From positions 1,191,465-1,255,464 of the forward strand of contig CACRXP010000001.1 in NCBI GenBank assembly GCA_902702965.1: a DNA stretch of 64,000 nucleotides. The letters run 5' to 3'. This document shows, one piece after another, positions 55,430 through 64,000 of this stretch (within the stretch, counting starts at the first letter, position 1; every line of letters starts with the position of its first letter). The translations under genes were made by a program, and so were the position numbers. This DNA is from Spirometra erinaceieuropaei (taxonomy: Eukaryota; Platyhelminthes; Cestoda; Diphyllobothriidea; Diphyllobothriidae). The notes below the pieces were generated by a model, which was given only the letters and a program-made list of their open reading frames with translations, was not told where the DNA came from and ran no database searches.

Positions 55430-56415
55430 CGGTACGTGGGCTAACTCATGAAATGTCAGGCGAAATGCCAAAATGCGTTTTCATTTCGAAAAGATTAATT
55501 AAGTAGGGTTATAAAACCAAACATCATGTAGCAAAATTCTATAATAATTCATTCACCTCGAGATGCTGGCTTTCGAACGAACTTCATTAAGGCCGCCTGC
55601 AAAAACCACACTGTAAAAATGACGACTTGAGTCGTGCAAATTTTTCTTATTTATTTTCGATGCCCTTAAATATTCGATTATATTTCATGGAAAACATGCA
55701 TAAAAATATTCAGTCTTCTGCTCATTCGGTATTAAATGACGTCTTCTTCCGATTTTATACTCGAAGGAAGAGTGCAATTCAGTTTCCAAAAAGTTTTCCG
55801 ATTCCCGAATAATTTTGAACCCGACCTGCCACTACACTTGCGTTCAGGTTTCCCAAACCACAGGCCGTATATTTTCCGTGTAGGGGAAACCATGCACTTC
55901 TCTACGGTATTAAGAGGAGACCACATAGGGTTCATAAAATTTAGCGGTAGATTTGAGTCATATTGCTAACTTTACAAGCCACGTTGGTAAGTGCAGAGAC
56001 ATGACGTTTCATGAACGGCCATTTCCCGGTATTAAAAATCTCACAATTAGAAACTTTTTAAAAACCGAATTATACCCTTCTTTGGAGTGTAAAATTGCAA
56101 GAAGACGTCAGTTTCTACCGAATGAGCAAGAGAATGAATATTTTTATGCATGTTTTCCACGAAGTATAATCGAATTTTTGGGGCAGCAAAAATCAATGAG
56201 GAAAATTTACACCACTTAGTAGTCTGTTTTACAGCGTGGTTGTTGCAGACGGCCTCAAAGAAGTTGGTTCAAAAGCTGACATCCTGGAGTACCTGAATTG
56301 TCATAGGATTATGATGAACGATGATTAGTCTTACAACCCTACCTAACTAATCTTTTCGAAACAAGAACGCATTTCGGAATTTCGGTTGGCATTTCATGAG
56401 TTAGCCCACCTACCG
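55430..56415 (+). mobile_element. Foldback / long-TIR element FB2
   Basis: Left end CGGTACGTGGGCTAACTCAT, right end ATGAGTTAGCCCACCTACCG. Arms contain AAATGCGTTTTCATTTCGAAAAGATTAATTAAGTAGGGTT and its inverse. The centre (about 55800-56090) aligns with FB1 in the same orientation. Non-coding. Bordered by TA on the left and CA on the right. Confidence 0.85.
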
Positions 56416-56738
56416 CATGTCTGAAAGACTTTCTGCTGTGATTAATGCAAATGAACAATCAAAAAATACCGATATTTTGCATCTTTCATTATTTTTCATT
56501 ATTTTCCTCATTTCATACATCCCCTTTCCTTATGAACCCTCATGTTAGCCATATTTAAGCGTTTCATAATATTGCCATTTTCTGATATTATAGTTTTCAG
56601 TGAAAATTAATTATTTTTTCTTAAGTACATATTAATTTACATGCCCAATTATGTCTTCTTTTAAGAAATGGTCGTTTTTTACTGCTTTAAGACTGTGGGG
56701 AACGCAGTCTGGTGAATTTTGCGTTATAGGGATTTTAT

Positions 56739-56772
56739 TGTGCTAAATCATGAGATTTCATGAGTTAGCACA
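56739..56772. repeat. Mini-palindrome made of two foldback-type ends
   Basis: TGTGCTAAATCATGA and TCATGAGTTAGCACA are inverse of each other in 14 of 15 positions with a four-base spacer. They resemble the GGGCTAACTCATGA termini of the FB elements placed back to back, 320 bp beyond FB2. Confidence 0.6.
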
Positions 56773-59700
56773 CCTATATCTATACGTATCTATCTAATAT
56801 ACATATACATATCTATACAATTAAATACCTACCACTTCCTCTATACAACACATCTACATATATATGTCTGAAGAAACCAAGTTTTGGGGAAAGGTAACAA
56901 ACCTAATTTCGTAGATTTTCGACTCTGGCTCCGTAGGTCATCCTAAGATATGAAGCAACTACGCAAAAAAGTTAACATTTAAGCAGATCTACGATCGATG
57001 TTGCCCCGTCATGCCTGTTTGACATCATCTAATGTGGGCTGGGGTCACGCTCTGATTGGCTATCGCTCTTTCCGCTTTTTCTTGAGATTGTTATACACGG
57101 CGTCTAATTCAGTCTGTCACACATACACGTTTGACGTATGTATGTGAGTATATACAAATAAAAGTGGGAGGTTCTTCGGTAAACCCGAGCTGTTCTCGGA
57201 AATTTTCAATTTGTTGTCAACACCCGTCGCCAGATGGAGGAAAAGAAGGCGAAGTTGCATTACTGCACTAGGGGTTAGGACGACAGAAGGGCTATGTAAA
57301 CACTGGGCCTATCCTATAAGTGGGGGAGGGAGACAAGGGATGATGGAAGAATAAAGTGCAGGAGAAGACTGGGATGGAAGAGATGATGGAGGCTCTGTGG
57401 GGTTCCAGCTGGCTAAACACAGACATGTTGTTGTTTATTTTAATGGGGATGCTCGTAAACCTTCGTCAAGGTTGACATGGGGGTAGATACTGTCTGCTTT
57501 GAGGTAGTGAGCCTAGAGAAGTCATAGGAATTGTGTGCCAAGGATTACTTGCGTTAACTTACAGTGTGATACATGCGTCTCATAATGCTAAAGATCCTTA
57601 CAGATTTTTTTCAAGTCAAGCCTCTTCTTCCATACGACCAACGGCACACCCTAATGTTTAACTAATTTAATATACTGATTCACCTGATAGCACAAACCCA
57701 TGTGCTCTTGTCTGTACCTCACCGAGTGCGAATTGGCGCCAATAAGTCGGCGTGCGCGAGCCACCGTTATGTATCTGGAAGTTGACTTTTTCAGGTGAGA
57801 TCAGGGAGAATTTACCAACTTTGGGAAATCCGACGAATTTCAGTCACCTAGAATTCAGCTCTTTAAACTTGTGGAGTTTCGCCCTCGTAGATAAAAGTAG
57901 TAAAGAAAGTTGCCAGTTGGTTACTACGCTGGCGTGTCCTATGCATAAAGAAACAAATAAACAGCGGGTGGAAGGACTTATGAAAGTTTGATCGAAATTA
58001 TAAAACCTGAGTGAGGTTGCAATGCTGGTAACTGCGAAGCATAGTCTCAGGATATTTTAATAGAGAGCCCTATTATGTCTGTCGGGCAAATTACTTTCAG
58101 TGGATTTGCGGAACTCACACAGGCTAATGGTGACCACCTAATGAGCAGGAATTTTGTCCTTTTTGCACTCGATGCCTGTTGGAACAAAATCATCCTCATA
58201 TTGAGTTTGCGGGAAGTTAAACCTTCTTAAAGTGCATTATTGGACAAGTGACTCGCTCTCATTTTAAGAAGTTTGCAGTCATGGGACCCTTTGAAACGCC
58301 CCTGTCAATGTTTAGGCGATTAATCATTCGAGGACACATAGTCTTCTGGGCTGCGTTATAGACATCAGCCGTCTGTACCACATATATGCGAAGAGATGAA
58401 GGAATTCGGGCAGGGTACGTGTTACGGGTGGTCTCAAACTAAAATCCGGGGGGGGATCAGGGCTGGGATTGCTGGAGCTAGTAGGGTTCATATTAGTGAA
58501 AGGAGGGTTAGTGCTAGAAGTAAGGCCACGGAAATAGAGACAGCGCTGGAATTCAGCGAAGGGACACTTGTAGCAGTGAGGGGGGGGGGAGGAAGAACTT
58601 ATACCCGTGTTCCACCGGCGTTTGATTCAGACGAGGTAGGTAGCAAGTAGTTTGACAACCCAACAAACACGCAGTGAAACTGGCTGTTTCTGAGGATAAA
58701 ACATGAAGGGAAGACGTTGTGAAACTGTGAGAACACTGCATATCCAAGCACAAACTTTATAAACAACTTAAGTTCCTACGAATACATCTATACCATGATA
58801 AATGATTTGTAAATAGGCAAAGGTATTGTGCTAACATATCCCCCTGTCCTAAAGAGCGAACCAAACTGAAGTAGACCGGGCCCTGTCCCAGTCCAAGGGG
58901 TCGTTCCTCTTATATGTTTTATCACAAGTGACTAATAGTACTACAACGTCCCGCAGTATAGATAGCGTGGACACATTATTCACGTAGATCAAACTGCAGA
59001 AACAATCATACAGGCAAGTTGCTTATAGCTTTTTGTTTCTGGTGGACTGGGATAGACTGAGCCACCTGTTGAAATCGCAGCTGTTAGCCCCGCCTTTTGG
59101 ACAGGGGTGGCTGCGATTTAAACAGGTGGCCCGAAAACAAATAACGGGCAGTAATTTGTTCGTGCTATTTTTTACAGTTTTATCGACGCCAGGAGCGTGC
59201 ATACTCTTTTTGAACTTCAAAACTCTTGCAGTATTACTAACCAGTTACTACTGAAAATAAAAGATGAACGACCTCTTAGGCTAGATGATGATTACCATCG
59301 TCCTAGTTTAGCTCAGTTCTTAGGATGGGAACGTGCGTTAGTAAGGTAAGTTCTCTCTACTAATAATGCTATTTTTACAGATGAATGTAAGGCTCCGTAC
59401 CCGACAGCTGAAATCTTAAAAAAGTGTGCAGTATATTGGGATTGTTTCAAAATGAGCACGCTTTCAATCTAACTTCACCAATCATTTTGGTTGAAAGTAT
59501 ATTTTAGAATCCAAACTGAGATTTCAGTAATTCTGCTGCCTGACATAGAGTGTTTACCAAGTAGGTGTACAATTTTTATCCTTGCGAATGATTTTAAGAG
59601 TCCACAGGACAATGGCATGGAAAGGTTTGTGAGTCGAGTAAAAGAAACTGTAATATTAGTAGGATCACTCCATGGTTAGTAGTAAATAATACATGAAAGC

Positions 59701-60084
59701 GGGCACAAAAGAGCGAATATTTCATACGAACCATGTGCGAAAACAACTACGAAATACTTGTCGGGCTGATATGAAGGGGAAATTATTTGACTCTTCGTGC
59801 CGCCAGGCCGTCAGAATCAACCGCGTATTTCGTATTCGGGCTCATAATTGAACTAGGGCAGTCTGGCATTATTTAAAAACTGTGACAAACATCTTGATCT
59901 AGTCCACATGCGGACAATCAAAGCCCTGGCTCTAGACACAGAGACCTTGCGAAGTACTTCTGTGCGCACTGAACCGGCTTGTGCACAATGGTTGCAGTCG
60001 TCCCCAGTTGCCAATACTTGTTGTCGATGTGACTCCATTGGAATTCGGGGCACTACCTGACAGACTGCCTTAATCTCTAAACGA
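56773..60084. other. No gene recognised
   Basis: About 3.3 kb. Some G-rich periodicity (GGGTTAGTGCTAG) occurs near 58500. No domain in any frame and no repeat partner found. Confidence 0.3.
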
Positions 60085-60905
60085 TGGCCAGTATCTGTCA
60101 GTGATTCTAGTTAGGTAGAAAAGGAAGAAACTCGACCCAGCTCTAGTGGTCGCCTTAACGTCTTCTCTTAGTTACTGAAGTCTAAATACGATGTTGAAAT
60201 TCGTTTGGGAAAATTAGTAACCTCAGTGATGAGAGCTTGACTCTGCAGAAACCAACAAAATGACCCAGACCATCATCTGCAGTAAAAACCACATAAGGGT
60301 ATGTCGGAACAACATGACAATTTTCAGAAACTGTCGTCGGTTTATTGTTTTGGAGTGGCATGCAACACGTGCCTCAGTCCATGTGATGATTTACGAGGAG
60401 CACAATAAGCAGTTGAGAGGTCATGGGTACATATTGCCAAGGAGATATCGGTAGCCAACCATTCCCTTTCGCCCCCATAAGGACGGTAGTTTCCCACGAA
60501 TCCACAGACTTATGCCATATGGGCCTGCTTACCATGCATTTCGGGTCACTTTAAATGGCGGTCAATGCCTCCGAGTGTGCATTACGAAATTTAGGTTGCT
60601 GCAAGAATGTTAGGTCTGAAACCAGTTGAGAATACCTGCTTTTTGTCGAAAAGACCTGGTTCGATGCAAAAGTTGTTCCTGCTGAGAGAAAAACCACCGT
60701 ATTTACTGAATATTCTCAGAAGAGATCCGCGCTGTACAATCTGCCTAGCAGAGACTCATTACCGCACCTAACTCTTGTGAAATTTTGCCGATATCTATTC
60801 AATAACGCTTCTCAAAATCACATAATATTTCATCTGTTTCATCCGTCTCATATATTTTAGTTTATACCCTAAGCTGATCTAGTACCTCGTAATGGGTCAT
60901 TTTCC
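60085..60905 (+). repeat. Inverted-duplication repeat R9, copy 2
   Basis: Partner of 21020-21835 in opposite orientation. The frame at 60260-60454 corresponds to the minus-strand frame of copy 1. The copies are diverged, with about three quarters of positions matching by eye. Confidence 0.7.
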
Positions 60906-61845
60906 GCTTAACAGCATCTCTGTTATTAGTCGTTGATCACTGAACGCCATGCATTTTCTGACTCTGGTGTCGCTTTTCTTCTGTCTTGTGACGCTGGTAG
61001 CTCAGAGGAGGCATGTTTCATGTGTTGTGCAGTAAGTAGGCTCGTTTACGTGGGCCATTAAAAATCTCGCTCTAATCCCTGGTCAAAGTGGCATTACGCC
61101 AACAAACGCCGATCAGTCTGAAAAGACTAGAAATATGCCCTCCGTTGCAAATATACTCAGATAACTAAGACTGCTCTGCTCAGGATTGAACTTTTCATGG
61201 ATAAAACATGTCAAAAACTTCTGTTCAGTTCAGCCTGTCTAAGGCGTCATAGCGCGAGATCAAATGGTTTGGCAGGGTCGCTGAGTTTACAATGAGTAAC
61301 TTACCACACAAAATATGTTTAAATTGACTAAACACCTACAGCTAGAGAGCTGGCGCAAATGTATTGGCCAAAGCACTCGGCGATCAATGTAGGACTTTAA
61401 GTGATGTGAAAACACAAGGGAAATTACGTCACTGCAGTAATCCCTCTCCATATCGCGCTTCGTCTTTAGCGGCTTCACTCTATCGCAGATTTTACATGTA
61501 AGCATATTTAAATATATATAGCTGATTTTCGCTGGCTCGGGAATTTCTGCGGACAATAGGCCTTGTATTTCTGATACATGCTTCCTCCACTGGTTTACCC
61601 AGTTAATTTCATACACGAGACATTACTGTTCAAATATGCGTTATTATAACATGTTTAAAAATGCATTATGTATAAAATAAGACCTCTCAATAATACACGA
61701 TGCGGATATTTATGTGCAGTATATAAACTTGTAGCAGTGAGGAGGGGAAAGCAAACGCAACCAACCCCAATTGAGGTGACGACACGTATTACAGGAGGCC
61801 ACAAACATTCACAGGCGACGGCCAGTAGGCCGAGGCAGAGAAGGA
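60906..61845. other. No feature recognised
   Basis: Unassigned up to the second gap. A minus-strand frame at 61616-61287 (109 codons) has no domain. Confidence 0.25.
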
Positions 61846-62312
61846 NNNNNNNNNNNNNNNNNNNNNNNNNNNNNNNNNNNNNNNNNNNNNNNNNNNNNNN
61901 NNNNNNNNNNNNNNNNNNNNNNNNNNNNNNNNNNNNNNNNNNNNNNNNNNNNNNNNNNNNNNNNNNNNNNNNNNNNNNNNNNNNNNNNNNNNNNNNNNNN
62001 NNNNNNNNNNNNNNNNNNNNNNNNNNNNNNNNNNNNNNNNNNNNNNNNNNNNNNNNNNNNNNNNNNNNNNNNNNNNNNNNNNNNNNNNNNNNNNNNNNNN
62101 NNNNNNNNNNNNNNNNNNNNNNNNNNNNNNNNNNNNNNNNNNNNNNNNNNNNNNNNNNNNNNNNNNNNNNNNNNNNNNNNNNNNNNNNNNNNNNNNNNNN
62201 NNNNNNNNNNNNNNNNNNNNNNNNNNNNNNNNNNNNNNNNNNNNNNNNNNNNNNNNNNNNNNNNNNNNNNNNNNNNNNNNNNNNNNNNNNNNNNNNNNNN
62301 NNNNNNNNNNNN
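61846..62312. other. Assembly gap (N run)
   Basis: 467 unknown bases. The sequence on either side does not resemble the PLE ends. Confidence 1.
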
Positions 62313-63318
62313 CTGAATGAATCTTATCTAATATCCCAGGGAACACAAAGGAGTTTTGCTGTATAACTGGGCGGGGAGTGTTTATAATGATGTGGGAGGG
62401 TTAACAAGGGTGCAAGATATACAAAAAACCATACAATATATAGTCTTTGCTCCGCGAATTTTAAATTTTCTGGGGATTCTGCGACGGAACTCTCGTGCCC
62501 CAGCGATCGAAGAGAGGTCACTGTACTGAACTTCATGCATGTTCTAATTTTGGCATCGTCCGTTGTCTATTTTTTGGCGTTAGTAGTATATTGGGACGGC
62601 TTATGGTTGAGTAGAAAAGATATGGAATGTTTCGTATGGTGCATAATATGTAGTCTAATTGGGGGTGCTTTAAAGGACATAATCAGAAAAATTTCGCCAT
62701 AATGGCCGGTGAGTGTGTAAGTATGCCAGGAAAAGCGCTTCTCCTATGTGGACTCCTGAAAAGTTAAGTTATGTGTCACTCATCGCAAATAAATTCAGCC
62801 AACTAGGAACATGATGTCTAGGATTTAAATTTTTTGATAACAGAATATGCGAAAAGAATTCATTAGTCCAACTTCGCCCAAGCCGTTAGATCATAAAAGA
62901 AAATGATTATGGTGGTATCACTGAGTATAAAGTCAGAAAGTAGAAATACGACTTCTGCTTTAGCATTTAGTTCGGTTGTTTTGGACGAAAATGGACTTTC
63001 TTTCAACAAGTAAACCCGTTATTCCCCAACACAAGCTCTTTTTTATTGGGCACAAGCAATCTGTCAAAGTACGGTTTGGGCTGATAGGCGAAACGTAAAA
63101 CATAAAAGCCCAAATGCAGCCGAGTGAACAAACGCCAATAAACAATGGTTAATGCTACTATTTCATTACGTGACCTCGAGTTGCTGAATATTCTTCTGCT
63201 TTTGAGTACTCTCTTGAATACTCATAATACTGATGGCTTTTTACCGCGTAATTTCCACATCGTCGTGTGACTTGAAATACTTGCAAATTAATTATCGCTC
63301 CACGACATCTAAGTCGTA
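62313..63318. other. No feature recognised
   Basis: Unassigned AT-rich stretch before FB4. Confidence 0.25.
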
Positions 63319-64000
63319 CAGTAGGTGGGCTAACTCATAAAATGTCAACCGGAATTCCGAAATGCTTTTTCGTTTCGAAAAAATTAATTAAGTAGGGTTG
63401 TAAAACTAGTCAGCCTGCAACGTAATTCTATAATATTTCAGTTGCCTCAGGATGCCGGCTTTCGAGTGAACTTCCTTTCGGCTGCATGCAAAAACAACAT
63501 TCTGTGTAAAATGACCACTTATGTAGCAGGAATTTATCTCATTGATTTTAGATGCCCCTAAAAGTCCAATTATAGTTTATGGAAAAAATGCATAAAAATA
63601 TTCATTCTTCCGCTCATTCGGTAGATAATTACGTTTTCTTCTAATTTTATATTAGAAGGAGGGACATAATTCGGAACGTAAAAATACCGTGCTATGGCCG
63701 TTCATGAATCGTCATATCTCTGCATTTACCAATGTGACTTGTAAAGTTAACAATATGGATCAAATCCACTACTTACTTTTATGAGCCCTGTATGGTCTCC
63801 CTTTATTACTGCAGAGGCATGTGTGGTTTTCCGTACGCGAAAAATATACGGCTTGTAGTTTCGAAACCCTGAATGCAAGTGTAACGGCAGAGCGGGTTCA
63901 AAATTATTCGAGAATTGGAAAAGTTTTTGAAAACCGAATTATACCTTTCATTTGAGTAGAAAATTGGAAGGAGACGTAATTATCGACAGAATGATCAGAA
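63319..64000 (-). mobile_element. Foldback / long-TIR element FB4, cut by the window end
   Basis: Starts TA-CAGTAGGTGGGCTAACTC, with the usual arm (GAAATGCTTTTTCGTTTCG, TTAATTAAGTAGGGTTGTAAAAC). The centre (63690-63910) is in reverse orientation compared with FB1 and FB2: AATCGTCATATCTCTGCATTTACC precedes the GAAAAATATACGGCTTGTAG segment. The right arm begins at about 63925 and continues beyond the window. Confidence 0.8.

Noticed and set aside
55252..55506. 84-codon frame whose C-terminus resembles the ends of frames at 7640-7828 and 8587-8865
   Set aside because: The shared G-x-THE-x-S..PK-x-VF-x-KRL peptide is the translated foldback arm, not a conserved protein domain.
61668..62366. Long frames across the second gap
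   Set aside because: Mostly unknown bases; the short known ends show no domain.

Overview
This is a eukaryotic, gene-poor, repeat-rich window with two assembly gaps (runs of N at 25270-26038 and 61846-62312). There are no bacterial-style operons, no rRNA and no long open frames, apart from retroelement pieces and one candidate exon. Several features point to a flatworm, most probably a diphyllobothriid-type tapeworm: Penelope-like retroelements with hammerhead-like motifs, non-LTR reverse transcriptase relics of a kind I associate with cestode genomes, degenerate TTAGGG-like arrays and dispersed tRNA-derived SINE-like repeats. The assignment is an inference from repeat types; no host gene was recognised that would settle it.

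Layout. Almost every recognisable block occurs at least twice in the window. 0.3-7 kb holds three direct copies of a roughly 0.5-kb repeat (family R1), an inverted copy of a 1.2-kb repeat (R2), two telomere-like CCCTAA blocks and one arm of a 0.5-kb inverted duplication (R3). 7.7-8.7 kb is a near-palindromic foldback element (FB) with arms of over 300 bp; further copies lie at 49.1-50.1 kb, 55.4-56.4 kb and from 63.3 kb to the window end. 10.6-18.5 kb carries two tRNA-derived SINE-like families, a non-LTR reverse transcriptase relic and the partners of several duplications. 18.3-24.5 kb is a nest of duplicated repeats, including two direct R2 copies, one of which holds a 130-bp insertion whose empty site is present in the copy at 1.9 kb.

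24.99-26.88 kb is a minus-strand Penelope-like element (PLE) with an intact reverse transcriptase core and, at its 3' end, a hammerhead-ribozyme-like motif. The GIY-YIG endonuclease end of a second PLE lies at 34.67-35.35 kb, and a third PLE terminal fragment with a degenerate hammerhead lies at 54.86 kb. Two telomere-like arrays, at 27.2 kb and 33.0-33.8 kb, are each bounded by short, nearly perfect inverted repeats. 38.3-39.9 kb is a decayed non-LTR (RTE/R2-like style) reverse transcriptase pseudogene. 42.59-42.99 kb is a long perfect-style hairpin. The only candidate host coding segment is a minus-strand, Q/E-rich open frame at 45.96-46.54 kb. The rest, especially 15.3-16.7, 35.4-38.3, 43.4-45.9, 51.2-53.6 and 56.8-60.0 kb, shows nothing I can name.

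The elements do not form a pathway. The window reads as a record of repeated transposition, inverted duplication and decay. All homologies are by-eye comparisons of copies within the window; no database search was possible.
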